Positions 56,371 through 64,000 are shown, counted from the stretch's first letter. The stretch: 64,000 nucleotides of DNA from Paraburkholderia ferrariae NBRC 106233 (GCF_000685035.1 NZ_BAYB01000036.1:1-64000); one strand, 5' to 3'. Numbers and translations: made by a program. The notes: generated by a model from the sequence alone, not told the origin.

Positions 56371-56406
56371 TGCTATTCTCGCCTTCGATCCTGTCCAAAA
56401 TCGACC

Positions 56407-56976
56407 ATGCGCTATTCAACCGCTCACAAAGAGGAAACGCGACGCAAGCTGATGGAAAGCAGTCGCGCGATTGCGAAGGAAAACGGCTTTGCGTCAACCG
56501 GCATCGACGCGCTGATGGCGGCGATCGGCCTGACGGGGGCCGCCTTCTACACTCACTTCCCCTCCCGGCAGGCGCTCTTCGATGCGCTGGTCAGCGAAGA
56601 AGCCTCCAATAGCGCCGACCTGCTTGCCGTCGACGAAAACGCCCCCGCGGGCGATCTTGCCGCGCGTCTGCGCAGCTATCTGAGCACCTACCATGTCCTG
56701 CATCCCGAGTCGGGATGCGCGCTGCCCACGCTCGGGCCGGAAATCGCACGGGCCACGCCCGAAGCGCGCAGCGAGGTCGAAAAGTCGCTCAAACGCATCG
56801 CCAGGAGCTGGAGTGCGCACCTCGACGACAAGGACAAGGCATGGGCCATCATGGCCCAATGTGTCGGCGCCCTGCTGCTTGCCCGCACCGTGGAAAGCGA
56901 GCGCACCCGCCGGGAGATGCTCGCTTCCAGCCGCCGTCTTCTCGCCGACGTGCTGGGTATCGACACCCTGAAGTAA
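56407..56976 (+). CDS. TetR-family transcriptional repressor
   Basis: A 189-residue TetR regulator. The N-terminal helix-turn-helix is HKEETRRKLMESSRAIAKEN, FASTGIDALMAAIGLT and AFYTHFPSRQALFDALV. The ligand domain (LRSYLSTYHVLHPESGCALP, then LGPEIARAT) is like that of the NemR/AcrR-type TetR_C_16 group, whose members often sense reactive electrophiles. Cys104 lies in SGCALPTL and could be a sensor. It shares its promoter region with the isomerase-like gene, and an identical site lies upstream of the SDR gene at 57774. Those three genes probably make one regulon. Confidence 0.9.
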   Translation: MRYSTAHKEETRRKLMESSRAIAKENGFASTGIDALMAAIGLTGAAFYTHFPSRQALFDALVSEEASNSADLLAVDENAPAGDLAARLRSYLSTYHVLHPESGCALPTLGPEIARATPEARSEVEKSLKRIARSWSAHLDDKDKAWAIMAQCVGALLLARTVESERTRREMLASSRRLLADVLGIDTLK

Positions 56977-57021
56977 CGCGCGCGCGAGGCGAGGCGCGTG
57001 CATCCGGGGCCGCAGGTCGCG

Positions 57022-57774
57022 CTACCAGCGTTCCATGTAAGGACGCAGATCCAGTTCGAACGTCCACGCATCGCGCGGCTGCTGGTGCAGATACCAGTAG
57101 TTCTCCGCAATATGCCCGGGATTGAGGATGCCGTCCTGTTCCTTCAACGCGTAGCGTTCGGGGAACGTCGTACGGATGAAGTCCGTGTCGATCGCACCAT
57201 CGACAATTATGTGCGCGACGTGAACGTTACGCGGACCCAACTCCCGCGCCATGCTCTGCGCCAGTGCCCGAAGCGCGTGCTTGGCGCCCGAGAAGGCCGC
57301 GAAATCGGCCGAACCCCGCACGCTCGCCGTAGCACCGGTAAACAGGATGGTGCCCCGGCCGCGCGCGACCATGCGCTTTGCCACCTCGCGGGCGTTGAGA
57401 AACGCGCTGAAGCAGGCCATCTCCCAGATCTTGAAGTACTTGCGGGCCGTCTCTTCCAGAATGCTGCATGGCACGTTCGCGCCGATGTTGAACACCATTA
57501 CCTCGATCGGCCCGTGTTCGGCTTCGATACGCTCGATCAGCGCGACCACGTCCTCTTCCTTGCGTGCATCGCTCGCGTAGCCGAACGCCCGGCCGCCCGC
57601 CTCGCGTATACCCGACACGAGCGGCTCGAGCTTGTCCGCCGAGCGGCGGCTCACGCACGCGATATAGCCCTCGCGGGCAAAACGCTGTGCGATGGCCCCG
57701 CCGGTAGCATCGCCCGCGCCGATAACCAGTGCGACTTTTTGCTGCGAATCTTGCTGCGGATCGCCTGAAATCAT
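57022..57774 (-). CDS. SDR-family protein with Phe replacing the catalytic Tyr
   Basis: A 250-residue short-chain dehydrogenase fold. The glycine motif is irregular (GAGDATG instead of TGxxxGIG) and the usual NNAG is NIGAN. The YxxxK motif reads FSGAK: Phe161 in place of Tyr, Lys165 kept. VRGSADFAAFSGAKHALRAL is a recognisable pattern of a divergent SDR clade. It could have a different chemistry or no oxidoreductase activity. Its promoter carries the second TetR element (57791-57817), linking it to the glutathione-type isomerase gene. It is convergent with the TetR gene. Confidence 0.87.
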   Translation of the reverse strand: MISGDPQQDSQQKVALVIGAGDATGGAIAQRFAREGYIACVSRRSADKLEPLVSGIREAGGRAFGYASDARKEEDVVALIERIEAEHGPIEVMVFNIGANVPCSILEETARKYFKIWEMACFSAFLNAREVAKRMVARGRGTILFTGATASVRGSADFAAFSGAKHALRALAQSMARELGPRNVHVAHIIVDGAIDTDFIRTTFPERYALKEQDGILNPGHIAENYWYLHQQPRDAWTFELDLRPYMERW

Positions 57775-57790
57775 GCCGTCTCCTTTTATC

Positions 57791-57817
57791 GAACGATCGT
57801 TTAGTTAACGAAAGTTA
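57791..57817. promoter_or_regulatory. TetR operator, copy 2
   Basis: It holds AACGATCGTT (57792-57801) and TTAAC-GAAA-GTTAA (57805-57818) and shares CGTTTAGTTAACGA with copy 1, 13 of 14 identical. It lies 17 bases upstream of the SDR start, so binding would block transcription or its initiation. Confidence 0.7.
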
Positions 57818-57883
57818 ATTAAATCGGCGGCCCTTGTCAACACGGAATTTCGATTGCCCCGGTTCCGGGTTCGTGCCACAACG

Positions 57884-57920
57884 AAAAAAAGCCGAAGCTG
57901 GCATCCATTCCAGCTTCGGC
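57884..57920 (-). terminator. rho-independent terminator of the TDT transporter gene
   Basis: An 11-bp perfect stem (GCCGAAGCTGG with CCAGCTTCGGC, 57891-57901 and 57910-57920) and an 8-base loop. On the minus strand it is followed by seven T residues. Strong intrinsic terminator 38 bases after the transporter stop. Confidence 0.9.
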
Positions 57921-57958
57921 TTCAGTGACGACGTTTTCGGCACCGGCTTTAGCGACCG

Positions 57959-58954
57959 TTACGAAGCGGCGCGTACCGGAAAGAGCTTGCCCTCCCACAG
58001 CAGGCCCACCGTCTTGACGACCAGCAGACCAATGATCAGGTTCGACACCGCAAACAGGGCGAAAGCCAGTTCGTGAACCCAGCCGGGGGCACCGCGCTGC
58101 GCCACGAGCATCGCAAGCGTCGGCAGGGCCGCTACGCCGAAGCTGAACGCCCAGTACGACGGCGCGAACACCTGAGCCCGAATCCAGGGCAGCAAACGCA
58201 GGAGCAATGCCGCCTGATAGAGCCCGTACCCCAACAGCGCATACGCTACGAGGTCCGCACCGCCGCTCAGGCCGGTATGAAACCCGCTGCCCGTGACCGC
58301 CATCCAGGCCACGCCGCCCACCACCGGCGGCGCCAGTTGCACGCCGAAGGTCGGACGCAGTGCGGCAGCGGTAGGTGCACCGTGCGCCGCCCGGTTGAGC
58401 AGCATCGACTCGATTGCCAGCCACGACAGCGCCCCGGCGCCGAAGAACATCGCAGCCAGTTCGGGAAAGCCGAATGAAGCCGCGGTCGTTGCGGCGACGA
58501 AGCCCGGCGCCACGGTCGGCAGGTAAATCGCCGGCGTGACGACCTCGGCATTTCGCGCGCCCTGCCAGAGCCGGCCATGCAGCATCACGCCCACCGCGAG
58601 TTGCCCGGTTGCGCCGGCCACGAACAGCGCAAGCGCCAGGTCGTATGACCAGAGCTTGACCGCCTGCGCGGCCAGCATCGTCGAGACCGGCGCCAGCGCG
58701 ATAAACGACGACTGCACTTCGTGCTGCCACTCCTTGCGCGCCGCCTCGCGGTGCGCGAGCCATTTCAGCGCATACATCGCCATGACCGCAGCCCACACCA
58801 CAACGGCTGCCACCGTCATGAACATTGCCGCCTGCTGCGGTACTTCCCAGAGCTTCGCCGCCACCCGCCATGCACCGGCAAGCGCCAGCATACCGACCGC
58901 GATGCCGAAAAAGCCCGCGGGCATCGGCTCATGTTTTGTGATCCAGCTGTTCAT
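57959..58954 (-). CDS. TDT/SLAC1-family transporter (TehA-like)
   Basis: A 331-residue inner-membrane protein with about ten helices. PMPAGFFGIAVGMLALAGAW at the N-terminus and the ALSWLAIESMLL and PPVVGGVAWMAV segments fit the tellurite-resistance/dicarboxylate transporter family, which includes plant SLAC1 anion channels and E. coli TehA. The substrate is unknown (anion, sulfite or dicarboxylate). ATG 58954 is preferred (GGAG at 8 bases); a GTG three bases earlier is possible. It stands alone, with its own terminator. Confidence 0.88.
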   Translation of the reverse strand: MNSWITKHEPMPAGFFGIAVGMLALAGAWRVAAKLWEVPQQAAMFMTVAAVVVWAAVMAMYALKWLAHREAARKEWQHEVQSSFIALAPVSTMLAAQAVKLWSYDLALALFVAGATGQLAVGVMLHGRLWQGARNAEVVTPAIYLPTVAPGFVAATTAASFGFPELAAMFFGAGALSWLAIESMLLNRAAHGAPTAAALRPTFGVQLAPPVVGGVAWMAVTGSGFHTGLSGGADLVAYALLGYGLYQAALLLRLLPWIRAQVFAPSYWAFSFGVAALPTLAMLVAQRGAPGWVHELAFALFAVSNLIIGLLVVKTVGLLWEGKLFPVRAAS

Positions 58955-59083
58955 CACGCCACTCCAGAAGATAGGACGACCGGTGCCGTCTTTCGATGGA
59001 TGTGACTTTAGGCGCAGGCGCCGGCCACGCGAATGCCCGGGCGCCTCAACGCTATGCCCGATCGTCTCAACCCGACGCCCGGT

Positions 59084-60259
59084 TCATTGCTGGATGTTTG
59101 CAAGCGAAGTCAAAATCCGGTACACCACCGCCACGCGGTCTTCGTTCGGGAAGTTCCGGTTGGCAAGCATGACGATGCCGAGGCGCTGCCCCGGAATGAA
59201 GGCCACGTACGAGCCAAAACCGTTGGTGGAGCCCGTCTTGTTGATCCACACGTCGTCGCGCGGCGCCTCGGGCGGGCTGATCCGGCTCACGGGGGTCGCC
59301 TTGAAAGCCATGTCCGGGCCGTTGCCCAGCTTGAGCGCACTCAGCGAAACGGGATAGGGATACTGCTCCCACACCAGGTCCTGCGTCATCGGTCCGGCCT
59401 TGAAGTAGCCGGTATGCGTTGCCGTGATGGCGCGTTGCAGTGGCGGGTCGAGTTCGATCAGCTTCATGTTGCTTTCCATGAAGCGAACCATGTCGGCCGC
59501 CGTCGATTTCACGCCGTACGCTTCCGGCGCAATCACACCGCCGGCCAGGCGAATCGGCTTGCCGTCCTTCGTATAGCCCTGCGCGTAGTCGGCTGCGCGC
59601 GACGCCGGCACGTCGATGAAACTGTTCTTCATCGCGAGTGCGGGAAAGAGGCGTTGCTCGACCAATGCGGTGTAGTGCTGCCCCATGCTCCTGGAAGCAG
59701 CGAGACCCAGCACGCCGATGCCGGGATTCGAATAGGTTCGATACGTGCCGGCCGCCCAGGTGGGACGCCAGGCGCCGAGATACGCGATCAGATCCGCGTC
59801 GGAGCGAACCTCGTCCGGCACCTGGAGCGGCAGGCCGCCCGGCGTATGCGTGCCGAGATCGAGCAGGCTCAGGTTGCCGAACGGGCGATCGCTCAGGGAG
59901 GGCAAGTACTTCGCCACCTTGTCGGACAAGGAAAGCCGGTGATTTTGCGCGGCCCAGGACGCGAGCGTGGCCGCAAACGTCTTGGACACCGACCCCAGTT
60001 CGAATAGCGTGGCGTTCGTCACGGGCCTGCCGGTTTCCTTCGACATCACGCCATAGTTGAACACCCGCGGCTGTCCCGCCACGACCACCCCCACCGCCAT
60101 GCCCGGAATCTGGTCCTTCTGCATAAGCGGGGCTATGGCATCGTCAACCACGGATTGGACGCGGTCCGTCGCCGCGTCGGCGCCACGCGCGGCGCCCTGG
60201 AGCGCGCACGCCACACAAAGCACTTTGACCACATGAGACAAGGTGTTCCCGAGCTTCAT
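59084..60259 (-). CDS. ampC: class C beta-lactamase
   Basis: A 391-residue serine beta-lactamase/AmpC. A signal peptide occupies residues 1-29 (cleavage near ADAA). The catalytic set is complete: Ser90-x-x-Lys93 (ELGSVSKTFA), Tyr176-Ser-Asn178 and Lys341-Thr-Gly343 (NKTGSTNGFGSY). The length is normal for AmpC. It hydrolyses cephalosporins and penicillins in the periplasm. Divergent ampR and the T-N11-A site between them indicate inducible expression driven by cell-wall fragments. The start ATG 60259 is chosen over a longer frame. Confidence 0.94.
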   Translation of the reverse strand: MKLGNTLSHVVKVLCVACALQGAARGADAATDRVQSVVDDAIAPLMQKDQIPGMAVGVVVAGQPRVFNYGVMSKETGRPVTNATLFELGSVSKTFAATLASWAAQNHRLSLSDKVAKYLPSLSDRPFGNLSLLDLGTHTPGGLPLQVPDEVRSDADLIAYLGAWRPTWAAGTYRTYSNPGIGVLGLAASRSMGQHYTALVEQRLFPALAMKNSFIDVPASRAADYAQGYTKDGKPIRLAGGVIAPEAYGVKSTAADMVRFMESNMKLIELDPPLQRAITATHTGYFKAGPMTQDLVWEQYPYPVSLSALKLGNGPDMAFKATPVSRISPPEAPRDDVWINKTGSTNGFGSYVAFIPGQRLGIVMLANRNFPNEDRVAVVYRILTSLANIQQ

Positions 60260-60336
60260 TCCCGGCTTCCTTCTGAGAGATCGTTGGAAAGCCATCACTG
60301 TCGCGTTTTCGGAGCCTTGTGGCAAACGATGATAAA

Positions 60337-60351
60337 TTGCCCCATGACCAA
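60337..60351. promoter_or_regulatory. AmpR binding site (LysR T-N11-A box)
   Basis: TTGCCCCATGACCAA is a TTG-N9-CAA dyad with T-N11-A spacing. It is flanked by direct repeats GATAAATT (60331) and GATAAACT (60352), 21 bases apart. It lies 78 bases upstream of ampC and 21 bases upstream of ampR, the usual place. Confidence 0.6.
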
Positions 60352-60371
60352 GATAAACTTATGACTCGACT

Positions 60372-61277
60372 ATGCGCCCCCATTTACCCCTGAATGCGCT
60401 GCGCGCCTTCGAATCGGCAGTCCGGCATCTGAGCTTCACGCGCGCCGCGCAGGAGTTGAATGTCACGCAGGCCGCGGTGAGCCAGCAGGTGCGCGCGCTC
60501 GAGGAGCGGCTCGGTGTCGCGCTGTTCAAGCGCCTGCCGCGCGGTCTTGCCGTGACCGACGAAGGACTCGCGCTGCGCCCGGTGCTCAGCGACGCGTTCG
60601 ATCGCATCGAAACCGTATTGCGGCAATTCGAAGGCGGCCATTTTCACGAGGTGTTGACGGTCGGCGCCGTGGGCACCTTTGCCGTGGGATGGCTCATGCC
60701 GCGGCTCAAGTCCTTTCACGCGCTCCATCCGTTCGTCGAGTTGCGCATGCTGACGAACAACAATCTCGTCGATCTGGCCTCCGAGGGCCTCGACTTTGCG
60801 ATCCGCTTCGGCGATGGCGCCTGGCCGGGTTCGCACACGCTGAAGCTGTTCGATGCCCCGCTCTCGCTGCTCTGCACGCCGGAAATCGCGCAGCGCCTGC
60901 GCACGCCAGCCGATCTCGCCCACGAAACGCTCTTGCGCTCCTATCGCGCCGACGACTGGATGCACTGGTTCGCCCGGGCCGGCGTAACCCCGCGGCCCGC
61001 GCGCGGGCCGGTGTTCGACTCGTCGCGGCTGATGGTCGAAGCGGCCATTCAAGGTGCCGGCGTAGCGCTCGTCCCCGCTTCGATGTTCGGGCGCGATCTC
61101 GCCCTGGGGCGCCTCGTGAGCCCGTTCGATATCGAGGTGCAGGCGGGCAGCTACTGGCTCACCTGGCAAAAGGGCAAGCCGGCCACGCCCGCCATGCAGT
61201 TGTTCAGTCAATGGATTGCGAAGGAGGCCAATGAGGGAGCGGCAGGCTTCGGCGAGGCCGATACCGCCCGCGCGTAA
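60372..61277 (+). CDS. ampR: LysR-type beta-lactamase regulator
   Basis: A 301-residue LysR protein. RPHLPLNALRAFESAVRHLS, then FTRAAQELNVTQAAVSQQVR and ALFKRLPRGLAVTDEG, identify AmpR/GcvA-type DNA-binding. The effector domain (TVGAVGTFAVGWLMPRLKSF) is the AmpR form that binds muropeptides. It is divergent from ampC over 112 bases, the classic arrangement. It should repress ampC normally and activate it when cell-wall anhydromuropeptides accumulate. Confidence 0.93.
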   Translation: MRPHLPLNALRAFESAVRHLSFTRAAQELNVTQAAVSQQVRALEERLGVALFKRLPRGLAVTDEGLALRPVLSDAFDRIETVLRQFEGGHFHEVLTVGAVGTFAVGWLMPRLKSFHALHPFVELRMLTNNNLVDLASEGLDFAIRFGDGAWPGSHTLKLFDAPLSLLCTPEIAQRLRTPADLAHETLLRSYRADDWMHWFARAGVTPRPARGPVFDSSRLMVEAAIQGAGVALVPASMFGRDLALGRLVSPFDIEVQAGSYWLTWQKGKPATPAMQLFSQWIAKEANEGAAGFGEADTARA

Positions 61278-61334
61278 CGGCGAGACTCCTGGTCTTTCGA
61301 TTCGGGAATACCGCCAATTCGCTTAATTAATTAG

Positions 61335-61364
61335 ATTAACTAACCAACAAACCAATTAACTAAC
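61335..61364. repeat. AT-rich direct repeat at the gntR 3' end
   Basis: ATTAACTAAC occurs twice, at 61335-61344 and 61355-61364, each followed by CAACAAAC or AACAAAC. The surrounding 40 bases (61321-61365) are far richer in A+T than the window. It overlaps the GntR gene's stop. It could be a 3' mRNA element or a trace of replication slippage. Confidence 0.5.
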
Positions 61365-62093
61365 AAACGGCGGCTTGCTGTCCCGCGCCGCAGCCAGCAT
61401 CGAGAGCGTAATCTTGCGCACTTCCAGCTTGCTCTGCGTGATATGCGCGCGCAGCACGATCGCCGCTTCGGCAAACTTGCCGCGGTCGATGAGATTGAGG
61501 ATCGTGGCGTGTTCATCGTAGGTCGCGCTCGTGCGATGCGCCTTGAGAAAGTCGAGCCGGCGCACGATGCGGATGCGCTCGGTCACGTCGTTGTGAACGC
61601 GCAGCATTTCGGCATTGCCGGCCGCGCTCACGAGACCGCGGTGAAAGCCTTCGTCCAGCACGAACATGGCACCCGGCTCATGCTCGCGCTGCGCCTCGTC
61701 GATGCACCACACGGCCCGCAGCGCGGCCAGCGCATCGTGCGGCGCGGCGGCCAGCCGGTCGATGGCCGCGAGTTCGAGCACGATGCGCAGATCGTAGAGT
61801 TGATCGAGTTGCTCGAAGTCGATGTTGCAGACCTTCCAGCCGCGCCGGAATCCCACTTCGAGATAGCCCTCGCGCTGCAGGCGAAACAGCGCGTCGCGCA
61901 TCGGCGTGCGCGACACGCCGTAGTGCTGGGCGATGTCGTTCTCCGAAAAGCGGTCCCCCGGAAACAACCGGAAGTTGAAGATGTCCTGCTTGAGCAGCGA
62001 ATACACCTGCTCGGCGAGCGAATTCGTGCTGTAGACCATCTTCGCGGCATTGGCCACGGGCGCCTCAGCGGCCGTTTGGGGCATGTCGTCCAT
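61356..62093 (-). CDS. GntR-family regulator (FadR/FCD type)
   Basis: A 245-residue regulator with an N-terminal winged helix (LAEQVYSLLKQDIFNFRLFPG, HYGVSRTPMRDALFRLQREG) and an all-helical FCD ligand domain with three potential metal-binding His/Asp positions (LDEGFHRGL; NDVTERIR; DEHATILNLI). It is the last gene of a set running into the window from the right (ABC ATPase, biuret-hydrolase-like enzyme, AtzH-like, this). It probably senses the nitrogenous substrate or product and represses the operon. Confidence 0.9.
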   Translation of the reverse strand: MDDMPQTAAEAPVANAAKMVYSTNSLAEQVYSLLKQDIFNFRLFPGDRFSENDIAQHYGVSRTPMRDALFRLQREGYLEVGFRRGWKVCNIDFEQLDQLYDLRIVLELAAIDRLAAAPHDALAALRAVWCIDEAQREHEPGAMFVLDEGFHRGLVSAAGNAEMLRVHNDVTERIRIVRRLDFLKAHRTSATYDEHATILNLIDRGKFAEAAIVLRAHITQSKLEVRKITLSMLAAARDSKPPFVS

Positions 62094-62193
62094 AGGTCGA
62101 TTGCGTTGCGATCATGTTGCGGTTGGGTGGGAGCCCGGGCACGTACGCGCAGATTCAGGCACCGCACGCGTACCGGGCCAGTTTACCCCGCTT

Positions 62194-62598
62194 TCAGACG
62201 GGCTCGATAAGGCTCACGTGCGCCGCCACGATGGTCCATCCGCCGAACGCGTCGCCGGGCGCGCCAAGGCGGGCCCAGGTCTGCATCTGGCGGCCCGCGA
62301 GCGGCGTGGCATCGCTCGTGAACCCGGTGCTCACGGTCGCGCAGTCGAGCCCGAACGTCGTGACCACCGTGCGATGCAGCCGCCGCGAAGGCGGCACCGG
62401 CGCACAGGTCTCGCGCCAGCGGCGAATCGCTTCGCCGCCGTGCTGGATTTCGGCAATGCCGTAGCGTACCGTCTCGGGCGCGTCCCAGAACAACATGTTC
62501 ATCGTGGCCACATCGTTCTCCACCAGCGCCCGTTCATAGGCCTCGAACGCCGCCGTCACCTGGGCGACGATCTCCGGGCAATTCACTTCCATCGTCAT
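62194..62598 (-). CDS. AtzH/HpxZ-like (DUF3225) protein
   Basis: A 134-residue SnoaL-like/NTF2-fold protein. It contains VTAAFEAYERALVENDVATM, NMLFWDAPETVRYGIAE and TWARLGAPGDAFGGWTIVAAH, the DUF3225 pattern of HpxZ (oxalurate catabolism) and AtzH (1-carboxybiuret hydrolysis). Its ATG overlaps the TGA of the upstream gene (TGATG at 62596-62600), so translation is coupled. It probably acts with the isochorismatase-like hydrolase on a ureido compound. A later ATG at 62592 is possible. Confidence 0.85.
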   Translation of the reverse strand: MTMEVNCPEIVAQVTAAFEAYERALVENDVATMNMLFWDAPETVRYGIAEIQHGGEAIRRWRETCAPVPPSRRLHRTVVTTFGLDCATVSTGFTSDATPLAGRQMQTWARLGAPGDAFGGWTIVAAHVSLIEPV

Positions 62599-63260
62599 CA
62601 AACGGCCTCCAGCAAGCTATCGAGCGTCGCCGTCCAGCCGACGATACCGCCCTGTGAATGCATCATGGCAATGGCCGCGTCGCGAAACGCGGGGATATAG
62701 CTCGCGGTCGCGTCCTCGATCAGCAGGCACGTATAGCCACGGTCGTTCGCTTCGCGCATCGACGTCTGCACGCAAACTTCCGTCGTCACGCCCGCGAACA
62801 CCAGGTGCGTGATTCCGCGCGCCGCCAGTTCCTCGCCCAAACGCGTCGCATAGAACGCCCCCTTGCCCGGCTTGTCGATGACCAGCTCGCCCGCATGCGG
62901 CGCCAGCGCATCCACAATCGCATTGCCCGGCTCGCCGCGGATGAGAATGCGGCCCATCGGACCCACGTCGCCGATGCGAGCGCTCGGGGCGCCGCGCAGC
63001 CGTTTTGCGGGCGGGCAGTCGGACAGGTCCGGCGCGTGCGACTCGCGCGTATGCACGACGAGCCAGCCCTGCGCGCGCGCGTGCGCCAGGAGCCGCGCGA
63101 CCGTCGGCACGATGCCCGCCAGCAGCGACACATCGTTGCCGAGCGCTTCGCCAAAACCGCCGGGCTCGATGAAATCGCGCTGCATGTCGATCACGACGAG
63201 CGCGGTACGGCGCGCGTCGAACGTATAGGGCGCCGGTTTTGCGTGGGCGACGGTGGTCAT
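62598..63260 (-). CDS. isochorismatase-family amidohydrolase (biuret-hydrolase-like)
   Basis: A 220-residue cysteine hydrolase. The Asp-Lys-Cys triad is Asp25 (VVIDMQRDF), Lys133 ([11 protein letters not shown]) and Cys163 ([20 protein letters not shown]). [14 protein letters not shown] and [11 protein letters not shown] resemble biuret hydrolase BiuH strongly; ureidoacrylate or N-carbamoyl substrates are alternatives. It is coupled to the AtzH-like gene and preceded by the ABC transporter genes. Strong ribosome binding site GAGGAGAAACGTCGCG. It likely releases ammonia or CO2 from a ureido substrate. Confidence 0.87.
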   Translation of the reverse strand: MTTVAHAKPAPYTFDARRTALVVIDMQRDFIEPGGFGEALGNDVSLLAGIVPTVARLLAHARAQGWLVVHTRESHAPDLSDCPPAKRLRGAPSARIGDVGPMGRILIRGEPGNAIVDALAPHAGELVIDKPGKGAFYATRLGEELAARGITHLVFAGVTTEVCVQTSMREANDRGYTCLLIEDATASYIPAFRDAAIAMMHSQGGIVGWTATLDSLLEAV

Positions 63261-63314
63261 CGCGACGTTTCTCCTCGATTCGGTGCGGTCTGTGTTCAGG
63301 GCGCGCTGCACGGT

Positions 63315-64000
63315 TCAGGCGCTCGCATGCAGCACCGGCGCCTCGCTCGCACGCGGTGCCGCCTCCTCTGCATGGCCCGCCATGTGGCGGCCGAGCACCA
63401 CACGATCGGCGGTGCTGGCCGGCGTCTCGTAGACAAGCCGCCCCTCCGCCATCACGACAATGCGATCGGCAAGCTCCAGCAGTTCGTCGAGATCCTCGCT
63501 CACGAGCAGCACGGCGGCACCGGCATCGCGCGCCGCGAGGATACGCGCGTGAATATCCGCGACCGAAGCGAAGTCGAGGCCGAACACCGGATTGGCGACG
63601 ATCAGCACGTCCACGGCCTGCCCCAGTTCGCGCGCGAGCACGGCCCGCTGCACGTTGCCGCCCGAAAGCGTCCCGATGGCGCGCTCGGGCAGCGGCGGCC
63701 GCACGTTGAACTCGTCGATCAGCCGCGCGGCGCGCGCACGCATGGCGCGGCGATCGAGCCACCAGCCGCCGCGCCGCAACGGCGCGCGGTCGAAGTCGCG
63801 CAGCGCGAGATTTTCCGCCACGCTCATGCCCGCCACGCAGGCGTTGCGCAGCGGCTCCTCGGGCAGTGCGAACACGCGCAGGCGCGTCATCTCCTCGCGC
63901 GTGGCGGCATAGGGCGCACCCTTCACGCGCATCGCGCCCGCCTGCACGCTGCGCTGGCCCACGAGCGCCTCGATCAGTTCCTTCTGGCCGTTGCCGGACA
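63315..64000 (-). CDS. BmpA-type ABC transporter ATPase, C-terminal part
   Basis: The 3' end of a fused ATPase; the frame runs off the window edge with SGNGQKELIEAL, the typical degenerate Walker A of the second domain. The signature LSGGNVQRAVLARELGQ and a Walker B variant (VLIVANPVFGLDFASV) follow, as in nucleoside/purine-type (BmpA, YufO) transporters. About 228 residues are visible. Its neighbours suggest uptake of a purine-derived or ureide-like compound. The missing part, permeases and binding protein should lie to the right. Confidence 0.9.
   Translation of the reverse strand, partial: SGNGQKELIEALVGQRSVQAGAMRVKGAPYAATREEMTRLRVFALPEEPLRNACVAGMSVAENLALRDFDRAPLRRGGWWLDRRAMRARAARLIDEFNVRPPLPERAIGTLSGGNVQRAVLARELGQAVDVLIVANPVFGLDFASVADIHARILAARDAGAAVLLVSEDLDELLELADRIVVMAEGRLVYETPASTADRVVLGRHMAGHAEEAAPRASEAPVLHASA

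Overview
This 64 kb window is dense, high-GC (roughly two-thirds G+C by eye) proteobacterial DNA. It fits a Paraburkholderia-type chromosome or large replicon. The best clue is the quorum-sensing locus braR-rsaL-braI, an arrangement known from plant-associated Paraburkholderia. The pca genes, the many LysR regulators and the mix of sugar, polyol and aromatic catabolism agree with this. I found no rRNA, tRNA, insertion sequence, integrase, phage gene or CRISPR array, so this is ordinary metabolic-accessory sequence rather than an island.

Layout. 1-2.1 kb: the tail of an MFS transporter, a ClC chloride/proton antiporter and a small membrane protein. 2.2-9.9 kb: a galactoside operon (CUT1 ABC transporter, GH42 beta-galactosidase) divergent from a LacI regulator, with a perfect palindrome between them. 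9.8-14.2 kb: an exported alpha/beta hydrolase, two LysR regulators, a remnant of an MdtG-like transporter, and OsmC. 14.2-19.2 kb: a membrane-anchored di-heme peroxidase, a lipoprotein phosphoesterase, a DUF302 protein and SpeG. 19.4-29.3 kb: a long polyol operon. It holds a DeoR regulator, a ribose-type ABC transporter, a PfkB kinase, a GatZ/KbaZ-family protein and a SmoS-like polyol dehydrogenase. A second SDR and an extra SmoE-like binding protein with no permease of its own follow. The gene set predicts galactitol (or a related hexitol) -> D-tagatose -> D-tagatose 6-phosphate -> D-fructose 6-phosphate.

29.5-33.5 kb: a LysE exporter, a MocR regulator and its divergent omega-aminotransferase. 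33.6-37.6 kb: the beta-ketoadipate genes pcaIJ-pcaBDC without a thiolase, divergent from a LysR gene. 39-41.8 kb: GTP cyclohydrolase I, serine acetyltransferase and small conserved proteins. 42.2-44.0 kb: the quorum-sensing locus. Between rsaL and braI lie a 20-bp lux box and, nine bases further on, a match to the Pseudomonas RsaL operator. 44.2-50.6 kb: a DHA2 drug exporter, a universal stress protein, an FNR regulator with all four iron-sulfur cysteines, a lone EgtB-like enzyme and small genes.

51.1-55.5 kb: an MHS organic-acid symporter and an isocitrate-lyase/PEP-mutase family enzyme, divergent from a PrpR-like sigma-54 activator. A GG-N10-GC promoter and three phased GAAACGTTTC-type repeats between them look like a complete sigma-54 switch. 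55.7-57.8 kb: a TetR gene between a 2-hydroxychromene-2-carboxylate-isomerase-like gene and an atypical SDR gene; both promoters carry the same 27-bp element (21 identities). 58-61.3 kb: a TDT/SLAC1-type transporter and a divergent ampC-ampR pair. 61.4-64 kb: a FadR-type GntR regulator, an AtzH/HpxZ-like protein, a biuret-hydrolase-like enzyme and the end of a BmpA-type ABC ATPase, probably a nitrogen-compound catabolic operon running off the window.

The parts most worth following up are the hybrid polyol operon, the sigma-54/lyase/symporter module whose substrate is unknown, the shared TetR operator, and the lux box/RsaL operator pair.
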